Shown here piece after piece: positions 8,641-18,775 of a stretch of DNA of 64,000 nt. The stretch is from Mycobacterium sp. SMC-8 (GTDB taxonomy: Bacteria > Actinomycetota > Actinomycetes > Mycobacteriales > Mycobacteriaceae). The stretch is taken from contig NZ_CP079865.1 of NCBI RefSeq assembly GCF_025263565.1, positions 5,580,001 to 5,644,000 of the forward strand, read 5' to 3'. Position 1 is the first letter of the stretch. Each line of letters starts with the position of its first letter. A model generated the notes under the pieces. That model did not search any database. It was not told the DNA's origin and was given only the letters and a program-made list of their open reading frames with translations. A program made the position numbers and the translations under genes.

Positions 8641-9207
8641 TCACGTCTCGTCGCCGGCGGCATCGGCCGGCGGCAGGCTGGCGAAGATGTCGGCCAATGC
8701 CTCCCTCAGCCACTCGAAACGCTCTGCGCCGATGATGTGCTCCACTTCCGCATCCAATGCGACGCTGATGGCCAGGTTGTCCCGCAGCACTCCGCGCCCG
8801 CGCTCGGTGTAACGAACGATCTTCGCACGCCCATCGACGGGATCGGGCGCGCGCTCGACGTAGCCGAAGGATTCCAGCTCGGTCACCAACTGACCGACCG
8901 CATTCTTGGTGACACCAAGATCGGCCGCGAGATCGCTCACCCGACTACCTTCCCAGGCCAGGAACACCATCAAGCGAGCGTGCGCGGGCCGCAAATTATG
9001 ATGGCCCGAGCGTTGCAGTCGCGCCAAGCTGGTGCGGGTCATCCATTCGCCGAACCCAATCACATAGCGCTGGAACGACTTCGCCTGATAGTCGTAGAGT
9101 GCGTCGCCATCCAAGTCAACATGTTCTCGCCCAGCCACCGAAACGATCCTCCTCGCTCTCCGAGCCAACATCGACCGAACACCCGGACCGTGTTTCGTCA
9201 CTCCCAA
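8641..9207 (-). CDS. MarR-family transcriptional regulator
   Basis: This is a winged-helix MarR protein of about 175-188 residues. The recognition region SDLAADLGVTKNAVGQLVTELESFGYVERAPD, followed by the wing DGRAKIVRYTERG, is clear. MarR dimers usually repress until a small ligand binds. The longest frame starts at a TTG at 9207; a GTG at 9201 and an ATG at 9171 are alternatives. A perfect 10-bp-arm palindrome (9211-9234) abuts the start, indicating autoregulation and control of the divergent DUF35-thiolase gene. A shorter copy lies before the AveC-like gene. Confidence 0.9.
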   Translation of the reverse strand: MGVTKHGPGVRSMLARRARRIVSVAGREHVDLDGDALYDYQAKSFQRYVIGFGEWMTRTSLARLQRSGHHNLRPAHARLMVFLAWEGSRVSDLAADLGVTKNAVGQLVTELESFGYVERAPDPVDGRAKIVRYTERGRGVLRDNLAISVALDAEVEHIIGAERFEWLREALADIFASLPPADAAGDET

Positions 9208-9210
9208 CCC

Positions 9211-9234
9211 TATGGTGAAGGTATCTTCACCATA
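9211..9234. promoter_or_regulatory. MarR operator in the marR/DUF35-thiolase intergenic region
   Basis: A perfect inverted repeat with arms TATGGTGAAG and CTTCACCATA around GTAT. The position between divergent genes next to marR is classic for autoregulation. Confidence 0.8.
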
Positions 9235-9301
9235 GGCGCCCGGTCGCAGTCGCCTCCACAGATCACCCGAGTAATTCTTCGCCCGCCGAGGGGATTTTCC
9301 G

Positions 9302-10957
9302 ATGACCTACAGCTCTACCGGACGCAAGCTTCCACAACCGACACTCGCCAGCAGCGAGTTCTGGGCATCGGGCGCCGACGGCGTGCTGCGTATCGCTCGA
9401 TGCGGCAACTGCTCGGCCTGGTTGCACCCCAAGCCGCCCATCTGCAATCGCTGCCACTCACGGCACATCGAGATGGCGCCGACGTCGGGTAAAGCGCGCA
9501 TTCTCGGCTTCACCCGCAACGAGCAGCAATGGCTTCCGTCGATGACTCCCCCCTATGTCATCGCTGTCGTCGCGCTGCACGAAGACACATCAGTGCATTT
9601 GACAACCAATATTGTCGATTACGATCCGTCTACTATCGGCATCGGAGATCCCGTAAGGGTCACGTTCGAACGTGGAGCCGAAGATATCTGGATTCCACTG
9701 TTCGAACCGGATCCTGACGGTGAGAGCACCGCTGTGCTTCCTGAGCCGGAAGACACTGCCCGCCATATCCGTCAGCCGGTCTCGGACAAGCGGTTCGAGG
9801 ACCAGGTGCTCATCTCCGGTGTCGGCCAGTCGCAGGTGGGGCGACGGTTGATGGTCGACCCATTGAGCCTCACCGTGGACGCGTGCCTGGCTGCCATCGC
9901 CGACGCCGGCCTGAATCCGTCCGATATCGACGGCTTGGCGACCTATCCAGGAGCCGCGCCGGCCGGCATGTCCGAAGGTGGGGTCATGGCGCTCGAGGAA
10001 GCACTGCGCCTCCGTCCGACATGGGTCAATGGCGGCGGAGAAACCCCGGGCCAGACTGGGTCCATCGTCGCCGGCATGCTCGCCGTGGCCGCCGGTCTAT
10101 GCCGCCACGTCCTGTGTTTTCGAACGGTGTGGGAATCCAGCTATTCGGCACTCACCCGAAGCGGCAAGTGGCTGCCCAGCGATGGACCGGCCACCGACAT
10201 GCACGAATTCCGGGCGCCGTTCGGCGCCATGTCCGCCGCAAACTGGATCGCTTGCAACGCATCACACTATCTCCACCGCTACGGCGATACACGTGAGACG
10301 TTGGGATGGATCGCACTCACAGAGCGCACCAACGCCGGCGATAACCCAGAGGCAGTGTATCGGGAACCGTTGTCCATGGACGACTATCTGTCCGCCCGGA
10401 TGGTGTCGACCCCGCTCGGTCTGTATGACTGCGATGTTCCGGTGGATGGGGCGGTCGCGGTGATCATCTCCGCACGGGAGACAGCTGCCGACCTCCGGAG
10501 CACACCCGTGCTCGTCGAAGCGGTTGGCACCCAGATACTCGAACGACTGTCCTGGGATCAGGGCACCTTCACTCACCTACCCCAATCCCTCGGACCGTCA
10601 CGCCACCTGTGGACGCGAACGCAGCTGCGTCCCGACGACGTCGACGTTGCGCTGCTCTATGACGGATTCACCTTCAACGCCTTGTCCTGGCTCGAGGGCC
10701 TCGGCTTCTGCGGACTCGGCGAAGCAAGCGATTTCATCGACCAGGGTCGTGGCATTGCCGTCAGCGGACGACTCCCGCTGAACCCACACGGCGGTCAGCT
10801 CTCCGCCGGCCGCCTCCATGGGTACGGCTTCATGCGGGAGGCGGTGCTGCAATTGCGTGGGCAGGCTCCCGGCCGGCAGGTCGCGAACCCCAAGACAGCA
10901 GTCGTCTCCGCGGGCGGCGGCGTGCCCAGCGGCGCAATCCTGCTACGTGTGGACTGA
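9302..10957 (+). CDS. DUF35 zinc-ribbon/OB-fold fused to thiolase-like lipid-transfer protein
   Basis: This 551-residue fusion begins with a DUF35-type domain: a zinc ribbon with two CxxC pairs (CGNC near residue 39, CNRC near 53) and an OB-fold to about residue 140. A thiolase-like (SCP-x/Ltp2-type) domain follows from about residue 163 (VLISGVGQSQVGRR) to the end (NPHGGQLSAGRLHG near 494). In steroid side-chain degradation, Ltp2-type aldolases work with separate DUF35 partners to cleave beta-hydroxyacyl-CoA by retro-aldol reaction. Here both parts are one chain. It stands 12 bp before an enoyl-CoA hydratase gene, which could make its substrate. It is likely controlled by the MarR operator upstream. 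Confidence 0.88.
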   Translation: MTYSSTGRKLPQPTLASSEFWASGADGVLRIARCGNCSAWLHPKPPICNRCHSRHIEMAPTSGKARILGFTRNEQQWLPSMTPPYVIAVVALHEDTSVHLTTNIVDYDPSTIGIGDPVRVTFERGAEDIWIPLFEPDPDGESTAVLPEPEDTARHIRQPVSDKRFEDQVLISGVGQSQVGRRLMVDPLSLTVDACLAAIADAGLNPSDIDGLATYPGAAPAGMSEGGVMALEEALRLRPTWVNGGGETPGQTGSIVAGMLAVAAGLCRHVLCFRTVWESSYSALTRSGKWLPSDGPATDMHEFRAPFGAMSAANWIACNASHYLHRYGDTRETLGWIALTERTNAGDNPEAVYREPLSMDDYLSARMVSTPLGLYDCDVPVDGAVAVIISARETAADLRSTPVLVEAVGTQILERLSWDQGTFTHLPQSLGPSRHLWTRTQLRPDDVDVALLYDGFTFNALSWLEGLGFCGLGEASDFIDQGRGIAVSGRLPLNPHGGQLSAGRLHGYGFMREAVLQLRGQAPGRQVANPKTAVVSAGGGVPSGAILLRVD

Positions 10958-10969
10958 GGCTGCGGCGAC

Positions 10970-11884
10970 ATGACCACGACCCATGTGCAGTATCAGAACC
11001 AATCGGGCGTCGCGATCGTGCAGTTGGACAGGCCTGATCGTCTCAATGCCTTCACCGATCACATGGAGCAGCAACTGATCGACGCGTTCGACCGCGCCGA
11101 CGGCGACGATGGCGTGCGGGTGGTGGTGCTGACCGGTGCCGGTTCGGCCTTTTGCACAGGCATGGACCTGAAGGACTCACGTGACCCTGGCGACGCATTT
11201 GTCGATTGGCGCAGCAGCCCTACAGCGCCACCCGGAACCCAGTTCGATGTCGGCACCGAACTACCGATGCGCAGAGACGGCGGCGGGCGAGTTTCGTTGC
11301 GAATCTTCGAATCAACCAAGCCGGTGATCGCGGCAATCAATGGCCATGCGGTCGGCGTCGGCCTCACCATGACCCTGCCCGCGGACATCAGAGTCGCTTC
11401 GGCGAACGCGAAGTTCGCACTGCCGTTCACCCGCCGGGCACTGGTGCCCGAATCGTGTTCGTCGTGGTTTCTGCCCAGAGTCGTTCCGGTGCAGCAAGCT
11501 ATGGAATGGATGCTCACCGGCCGGACATTTGGCGCCGACGAAGCGCTTGCCGGCGGATTACTGCGAAGTGTCCATCCCGCAGACGAAGTGCTCAACGCGG
11601 CAATGAACATCGCGACCGAAATCGCCGAGAATACAGCCTCCGTGTCCACATCAATGGCCCGCAGGTTGCTGTGGCAGATGATGGCGGCGCCACACCCATC
11701 GATCGCCCATCACATCGAGACAAAGGCACTCAATCTGCGCGGCCTCAGCGCCGATGCGCGCGAAGGTATCACCGCATTCGTTGAGAAGCGTAAGCCGGTT
11801 TTCACCGACCGGGTGACGACCGATACGCCGGACGTTTTCCCTGATCCGAACGTCACGCCTCTGTGGCAGAACCTCTTTGACTGA
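10970..11884 (+). CDS. enoyl-CoA hydratase/isomerase family protein
   Basis: This is a crotonase-fold protein of 304 residues. The first oxyanion loop is SAFCTGMDLKDSRD (about residue 60), and the second is INGHAVGVGLTMTLPADIRVAS (about 122). A Glu in RRALVPESCSSW corresponds to one of the usual catalytic glutamates, so hydratase activity is plausible. It would add water to an enoyl-CoA that the upstream DUF35-thiolase could then cleave. It follows that gene by 12 bp in the same operon. The insert between the oxyanion loops (residues 66-100) is longer than in small EchA proteins. Confidence 0.9.
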   Translation: MTTTHVQYQNQSGVAIVQLDRPDRLNAFTDHMEQQLIDAFDRADGDDGVRVVVLTGAGSAFCTGMDLKDSRDPGDAFVDWRSSPTAPPGTQFDVGTELPMRRDGGGRVSLRIFESTKPVIAAINGHAVGVGLTMTLPADIRVASANAKFALPFTRRALVPESCSSWFLPRVVPVQQAMEWMLTGRTFGADEALAGGLLRSVHPADEVLNAAMNIATEIAENTASVSTSMARRLLWQMMAAPHPSIAHHIETKALNLRGLSADAREGITAFVEKRKPVFTDRVTTDTPDVFPDPNVTPLWQNLFD

Positions 11885-11938
11885 TTCGTTCGCGTGACGA
11901 AACTCATAGACGGTCACTACACAGACCTTGTAACCTAC

Positions 11939-11963
11939 ACATCGCTTACTTCGTTTACTTAGT
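11939..11963. promoter_or_regulatory. 25-bp shared operator, site 4
   Basis: It is very close to site 6 at 29329 (21 of 25 identical), with ACAT at the left and ACTTCGTTTACTT in the centre and right. It lies 50 bp upstream of the SDR gene at 12015. The rest of 11885-12014 shows no gene. Confidence 0.6.
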
Positions 11964-12014
11964 CTGAATTTCGCGTCGATCGGTATCTCCGAGACGGCGG
12001 GAGAGGAAATCCAC

Positions 12015-13771
<1,757 letters not shown>

Positions 13772-13817
13772 GGCGTGTCTGCTTAATGTGAACGATGTTG
13801 TGCCTGATGCTGTTTAA

Positions 13818-14219
13818 GTGTTACGGACTGATGTGATTTCTGATGACTTGTGGTCGGTGATTGAGCCGGTACTGCCTTCGGGTCGACGGCGCGGGCGGCC
13901 GTGGAACGATCATCGGGTGACGCTGGAAGGAATTATCTGGCGTTACCGGACTGGATCTCCGTGGCGCGATCTGCCCGCGCAGTTCGGCGCCTGGCAGTCG
14001 GTGGCTGAACGTCACCTGCGGTGGTCCACCGACGGCACCTACGCGCAGATCTTCGCAGCGATCTCCCGTGACATCGATGTCGATGACGCTGACGCTGAGC
14101 TGGTCGAACTGCTGCTGGCGGTGGATTCGACCAGCGTGCGTGTACATCAGCATGCCGCTGGTGCCCGCCCTGGTCGCCACACAGGGGGATCTGTCGAATT
14201 ACAACAAACACCCCGATGA
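13818..14219 (+). CDS. IS5-family transposase, N-terminal frame
   Basis: This frame carries the N-terminal helix-turn-helix part (SDDLWSVIEPVLP) and the first catalytic Asp (AVDSTSVRVHQHAAG near residue 105). A full transposase needs a switch into the +1 frame near 14173-14190, around a run of five Gs. The identical arrangement in copy 2 suggests programmed frameshifting rather than recent decay. Confidence 0.85.
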   Translation: MLRTDVISDDLWSVIEPVLPSGRRRGRPWNDHRVTLEGIIWRYRTGSPWRDLPAQFGAWQSVAERHLRWSTDGTYAQIFAAISRDIDVDDADAELVELLLAVDSTSVRVHQHAAGARPGRHTGGSVELQQTPR

Positions 14220-14691
14220 GCCCGATGACCATGCCATCGGCCGTTCACGCGGCGGGCTGACAACGAAGATCCACGCGCTGGCCGATCAACGCTGCAGCGC
14301 GGTCACCATGGCACTGTCGCCGGGGCAAGCCGGCGACAACCCGATGCTGTGGCCACTGCTGACTGCCCATCAGGGCCCAAAGTTTCGGCTACTCGCCGAT
14401 AAGGCGTACTCCCATGACTCGACCCGAGCCCGACTGCGCCAGCTCAAAATCGCCCACACCATTCCCGAGCGCAGCGACCAGATCGCCCGCCGAAAGAGCC
14501 GGGGAAGCAAAGGCGGACGGCCACCGGCGTTCTCCGGGCAAATCTATAAGCACCGCAACACCGTCGAGCGATCCTTCAACCGCTTCAAGCACTGGCGAGG
14601 TATCGCCACCCGATACGACAAATACGCGCTGAGCTACCTCGGGGGCGTCACCCTAGCTGCGATCATCATCTATCACCGCGTCCGCAATTAA
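14152..14691 (+). CDS. IS5-family transposase, C-terminal frame
   Basis: This frame supplies the rest of the DDE domain: HAIGRSRGGLTTKIHA, the second Asp in LADKAYSHD, and the catalytic Glu in RNTVERSFNRFKHWRG. It lies in the +1 frame relative to the first part. The start given is only the first in-frame ATG in the overlap; normal expression would be as a frameshift fusion. Confidence 0.85.
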   Translation: MPLVPALVATQGDLSNYNKHPDEPDDHAIGRSRGGLTTKIHALADQRCSAVTMALSPGQAGDNPMLWPLLTAHQGPKFRLLADKAYSHDSTRARLRQLKIAHTIPERSDQIARRKSRGSKGGRPPAFSGQIYKHRNTVERSFNRFKHWRGIATRYDKYALSYLGGVTLAAIIIYHRVRN

Positions 14692-14722
14692 CAGACACTA
14701 CCTAGGCCGTTCGGCACGTAGT

Positions 14723-14765
14723 GGGGGCTGTGAAGCGCACGGATTTCCGGCGTTTCACAGCCCCT
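14723..14765. terminator. strong hairpin terminator stranded beyond the IS
   Basis: Arms GGGGCTGTGAA and TTCACAGCCCC enclose a loop of about 19 bp. It lies just past the IS5 copy and would have been the terminator of the nitronate monooxygenase operon; it also faces the convergent EchA operon. Confidence 0.7.
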
Positions 14766-14808
14766 TCGAGTTTCGCGCTATGGTTCAGGACATACCGGTC
14801 GGGGATCC

Positions 14809-15594
14809 CTATCTAAACCTTGTCGGCCGCTTGACGGCCTTGTGATCGGGTTTGCCCGCACCTGCATTGCCTATATGAGTGTAAGACAGGCCGTGGCGCG
14901 CTGCGACACTCGGCGGCAAATCGCGCGCCTCCCACATTGCGCGAACAGTACCCTGGATCCCTTCAGGTCGACGGCTCGCGATCTCTGCAGCCAACTCAGC
15001 TGCCCTGGAACGTAGCTCGCCATCGGGAACCACCTCGGTCACCAAGCCGATCCGCAGTGCGGTGTCTGCACGGAGTCGCTCCTCATTGCCCATCAGGGCC
15101 CAGCGCATCACTTCCCCGTAGGGAACACCGAGTGCCAGCATCCCCATCGGTTCGAGTGCCGAGACAATGCCTGCATTGGCATGGGGGTCGAAGAACTGGG
15201 CCGACTCTGCGCAGATCGAGAAGTCGCATTCGTTGACGAAATACATTGCGCCTCCGGCGATGATTCCGTGCAGGGCCGCGATCACCGGTTTCCAGACCAG
15301 ATGAGCCTTGGGACCGAGCATGGTTCCTGGATCTTCGTGGTTGAAGATCGGTTGGTCGAACCACCACGCGCCCTTGGAAACATCGATGCCGGTACAGAAC
15401 GCGCGATCTCCGTTGGCTTGCAGCACCGCCACCCGGATATCAGCGTCCTCGCGAACGCGCGTCCAGACACGAACAAGTTCGCCGGCCATCTGCTCGTCGA
15501 AACTGTTCATCTGAGCAGGCCGGTTGAGGCTGACGGTCGCGACGTGGTTGGCGACCTCAAACTCGATGGTGGTCAGGTCGTCCAATGGGTCCAT
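14809..15594 (-). CDS. enoyl-CoA hydratase/isomerase family protein
   Basis: This 261-residue crotonase-fold protein has oxyanion-loop motifs RAFCTGIDVSKG near residue 66 and LHGIIAGGAMYFVNECD near 108. The usual catalytic glutamate region reads ANAGIVSALEPMG, so the acidic residue is displaced and the reaction may be isomerisation or hydrolysis rather than simple hydration. It is the last gene of an eight-gene operon starting at 23149. The ATG overlaps the preceding stop by one base (TGATG), indicating coupled translation. Confidence 0.88.
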   Translation of the reverse strand: MDPLDDLTTIEFEVANHVATVSLNRPAQMNSFDEQMAGELVRVWTRVREDADIRVAVLQANGDRAFCTGIDVSKGAWWFDQPIFNHEDPGTMLGPKAHLVWKPVIAALHGIIAGGAMYFVNECDFSICAESAQFFDPHANAGIVSALEPMGMLALGVPYGEVMRWALMGNEERLRADTALRIGLVTEVVPDGELRSRAAELAAEIASRRPEGIQGTVRAMWEARDLPPSVAARHGLSYTHIGNAGAGKPDHKAVKRPTRFR

Positions 15595-16343
15595 CAGGTG
15601 CTCCTTCGATCTCTTGCCGCATCGCGGTACGCAGCCACCGCATTGCGGAACTCCGGTGTCCCGGCCAGGTCCGTCTGGCCGGTCAGTTCAATTGACTGGA
15701 CCTCTTCCAACGCGGACATGGTGCCGGCCCGCATGGCACGCTTGATCCACTGTAGGGAGGGGCCGGACGTCGCATTCAGCGCAGAGACCACTGAAGCAAG
15801 TTCCAGCTCGAATTTCCCATCTTCAGCCAGGTGCGTGATCATCCCCCACGCGTAGGCATCGGCGGCCGAGATCTTCTCGGCAAGCATCGCCATGCGGGTG
15901 GCCCGAGGTCGACCGATCGCCGCGGACAACAGGGCGGATGTTCCACCGTCTGGCATCAAACCGACTCTGCTGAAAGCCAACTGGAAGTACGCAGACTCGG
16001 CCACCACCGTGAGATCGCAGGACAGGGCGATCGGGCATCCGACCCCGGCTGCGGCGCCGTGCACTGCGGCGATGACGGGCTTAGGTGATTCGATGATCGC
16101 CCGCACTACATCGTTGGCGAGTTCGCCGGCCCCTCCGGTGTTCTTGCCGGACAGATCACCTCCCGAGCAGAACGCCCGTCCCGCACCACCGATCACGATT
16201 ACTGACGTCAGATCCTCAGCGGCCGCATCGAGGAGTCGTTTCAGCTCAGCCAGCATCGGCGCGTTGACCGCGTTCAGTTTCTCCGGCCGGTCAAGGACGA
16301 TATGCAGAACCCGGCCCTCTCTGCGGGCCGAGATCCCATTCAC
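15594..16343 (-). CDS. enoyl-CoA hydratase/isomerase family protein
   Basis: This is a 249-residue crotonase-fold protein. A longer open frame extends upstream, but the GTG at 16343 overlaps the preceding stop as GTGA and places the conserved GRVLHIVLDRPEKLNAV strand at the N-terminus, so I use it. Motifs are RAFCSGGDLSG (about residue 58) and VHGAAAGVGCPIALSCDL (about 93). The usual glutamate position reads RVGLMPDGGTSALL, with Asp, which is common in isomerase- or hydrolase-like members. It sits between FadE and another EchA in the operon. Confidence 0.88.
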   Translation of the reverse strand: MNGISARREGRVLHIVLDRPEKLNAVNAPMLAELKRLLDAAAEDLTSVIVIGGAGRAFCSGGDLSGKNTGGAGELANDVVRAIIESPKPVIAAVHGAAAGVGCPIALSCDLTVVAESAYFQLAFSRVGLMPDGGTSALLSAAIGRPRATRMAMLAEKISAADAYAWGMITHLAEDGKFELELASVVSALNATSGPSLQWIKRAMRAGTMSALEEVQSIELTGQTDLAGTPEFRNAVAAYRDAARDRRST

Positions 16344-17491
16344 AGTCCCAGATCGCGGCCGATGATGTCCTTCATGATCTCGGTGGTCCCGCCGAAGATG
16401 GTCTGGATACGGCCATCGCAATACTCTCGCGCGACCCGGTACTCCATCATGAATCCGTACCCACCATGCAGCTGAACACAATTGTCGATGACGCGCTTCG
16501 CCATCTCGGTGCACCACCATTTGGCCTTGGCGGCCTCAACGGCTGTCAAATCCCCGTCTACGACCGCCTGCAGGCACCGGTCGATGTACTGCTCACCGAT
16601 CTCCAGTTCGGTGTCCATTTCGGCCAGCAGGAATCGATTGTGCTGGAAGCTACCGATGGGCTGACCGAAAGCCTTTCGGTCCTTGGCGTACTGCAGTGTC
16701 TGCCGCCATGTTTCGCGTGCGCTGGCCACGGCACCGATCGCGATCGACAACCGCTCCGAGGGCAGGTTGTGCATCAGATGGTAGAAACCACGACCCACCT
16801 GACCGAGGATGTTGGCATTCGGGACCCGAACGTTGTCGAAGTTCAGCTCGGCGGTGTCCTGGGCGTGCAAACCCATCTTGTCGAGTTTGCGGCCACGAGT
16901 GAAGCCAGGCATATCGCGTTCGACCACCAACAGCGTGAACCCTTTGTGGCCCGCCTCGGGATCGGTGCGGGCCACCACGACCACCAGATCGCTGTTGAAG
17001 CCGGCCGAAATGAATGTCTTGGCGCCGTTCAGGAGCCAATCATCTCCATCACGGACCGCAGATGTCCTGATACCGGCCAGATCGCTGCCCGCACCTGGTT
17101 CGGTCATAGCCACCGCCACGATCAGCTCGCCACTGACGATGCCCGGCATCCAACGTGCCTTCTGCTCGTCGTTGGCCAACGATTTGAAGTACGGGCCTAC
17201 CACGTCGTTCTGCAAGGAGAGCGCGGGAGCCGGCAGGCCGCTCTTGGACACCTCTTCGACGATCACGGCGTTGAACCGGAAGTCCTCTGATCCTCCGCCC
17301 CCGTACTCCTCAGGCATGTTGAAGCCGATGAGGCCGTACTTTCCGGCCGCCACATAAGCGGATCGATCGACCAACCGGTCCTGCTCCCACTGCTCCGCAT
17401 GCGGGGCAACCTCCCGCTCCAGGAACTGCCGTGCGGTTTCGCGCAGCGCCTCGTGTTCTTCGTCGAAAACTGTTCTCTTCATCTCAATCAC
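16340..17491 (-). CDS. acyl-CoA dehydrogenase (FadE-type)
   Basis: This 383-residue protein has the full acyl-CoA dehydrogenase layout: an N-terminal helical domain, the FAD-side motif VAMTEPGAGSDLAGI near residue 130, a beta-domain with GAKTFISAG, and the C-terminal LHGGYGFMMEYRVARE near 345. The family introduces an alpha,beta double bond using FAD. In mycobacteria such FadEs often pair as heterotetramers for cyclic or branched substrates. It overlaps the dehydratase gene upstream and EchA downstream by four bases each, so it is tightly coupled in the operon. Confidence 0.93.
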   Translation of the reverse strand: MIEMKRTVFDEEHEALRETARQFLEREVAPHAEQWEQDRLVDRSAYVAAGKYGLIGFNMPEEYGGGGSEDFRFNAVIVEEVSKSGLPAPALSLQNDVVGPYFKSLANDEQKARWMPGIVSGELIVAVAMTEPGAGSDLAGIRTSAVRDGDDWLLNGAKTFISAGFNSDLVVVVARTDPEAGHKGFTLLVVERDMPGFTRGRKLDKMGLHAQDTAELNFDNVRVPNANILGQVGRGFYHLMHNLPSERLSIAIGAVASARETWRQTLQYAKDRKAFGQPIGSFQHNRFLLAEMDTELEIGEQYIDRCLQAVVDGDLTAVEAAKAKWWCTEMAKRVIDNCVQLHGGYGFMMEYRVAREYCDGRIQTIFGGTTEIMKDIIGRDLGL

Positions 17492-18768
17492 TCCCCGTGG
17501 ATTCGGCGCATCTCTGCGCCCACCTGGCCGGCTATTCTGGATACGATGCCGGCACCTCGCCGGCGGAGGTCCTCATCTGGCGCCGGGAGGACCACGGCGC
17601 CACGTTGCCGCGACGGAAGCAGCACCTTCGCGGTACCACGAACGGTGTTCTCATCGCGTTGCGTGGTACCCAAGACGTCGAGCGAAATGACGTCTTCTGG
17701 AGTTTCACTCTTCTGGACGACGGTGGCTGTCATGCGGTGAATGTCGCCGTGGTAGTTGAATCCACGCAATTGCAGATCCAGCTCGGCCAGCCAACCGTCG
17801 TCGCCCACCCAGTTGGTGAGTAGATGCGATGCCCACGCCGCACGCATCTGCCCATAGTCGTACGGTGCGGGAATGCCGAGGGCCTGTGCCCGCGCCGCGT
17901 CCCAGTGCAGACGCTGCACCACATCCGGCACACCATACTCATCGGGCTGATAGAACGCAGGCATCCGCTTACGCAGCTGGTGCGCATACTTCAGCGGCCC
18001 GACGCCGTAACCGCCCCAGCCCCAACCCATATGCATGCTGATGACATCGACGACGGTAAGCGGTCCCTTCATCACTGCAGGCACGGCATCGCCGACGTTG
18101 ACATCCTCCCACCACTGAGGTTCGGCGCCGCGGCGCACTTCCTCGTCATAGCCCTGCTCGACCTCGGCGAGTGACTCCTCGGTCCAGTGCTGCCGCTCGA
18201 TATGGGAGTACTTCCCGGACTTCTTGGAGCCCTGACGCTCGGCGTTGATGTACGACTCGTCACGAGTGGCGAGCGGCGTGCCGTCGACGTCGACGTACAG
18301 GTAGCGGAAGGTCTCCTTGACCGACCGACCGCCGGAGAACTCGCTCTCCTTCACCTGAACGTCGAGGGTGTAGTTCTCTGCCAGCACCAGACGATCGGCG
18401 TACAGCGGCTTGTACAGCGTCCACTTCACGCCGGCGTAGTACTTTCCTGTCCCCCGAAACAGGCCGCGGAACAGCTTCTTTCGCTCTGGATCGGTGAACC
18501 GCGGCGTCTGATCGAGACCGGTCGAGATGGGGAAGGTCGGTGGAGCGATCTGACCGTGCCACCGTGTGTTGGCTCCGTACTGCGGATCGTGAAACAGTGG
18601 ATTGTCATCACCGCACCCGAAGGCGAAGTGACTGATGCCGTCGGCGCTGGGCAACCGGTGCCACGCCTCATCGCGCTGATTGACCGGAATCCCGATCTGT
18701 GCACGCGCCCGTTCGATGTCCTCGTCGGTGATCCGTCCTTCGACTGCGGCGCTTTCGGTGCTCGTCAT
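17488..18768 (-). CDS. two-hotdog MaoC/FAS1-like acyl dehydratase (paralogue)
   Basis: This 426-residue protein has the same two-domain hotdog structure as the gene at 2873-4114, with SHFAFGCGDDNPLFHDPQYG near residue 45 and SMHMGWGWGGYG in the second domain. Predicted activity is hydration of an enoyl-CoA. Having two such genes next to FadE/EchA sets suggests two hydration steps or two chain-length classes. It overlaps the FadE gene by ATGA and follows the SDR gene by 7 bp. Confidence 0.8.
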   Translation of the reverse strand: MTSTESAAVEGRITDEDIERARAQIGIPVNQRDEAWHRLPSADGISHFAFGCGDDNPLFHDPQYGANTRWHGQIAPPTFPISTGLDQTPRFTDPERKKLFRGLFRGTGKYYAGVKWTLYKPLYADRLVLAENYTLDVQVKESEFSGGRSVKETFRYLYVDVDGTPLATRDESYINAERQGSKKSGKYSHIERQHWTEESLAEVEQGYDEEVRRGAEPQWWEDVNVGDAVPAVMKGPLTVVDVISMHMGWGWGGYGVGPLKYAHQLRKRMPAFYQPDEYGVPDVVQRLHWDAARAQALGIPAPYDYGQMRAAWASHLLTNWVGDDGWLAELDLQLRGFNYHGDIHRMTATVVQKSETPEDVISLDVLGTTQRDENTVRGTAKVLLPSRQRGAVVLPAPDEDLRRRGAGIVSRIAGQVGAEMRRIHGE

Positions 18769-18775
18769 ACCCGCC

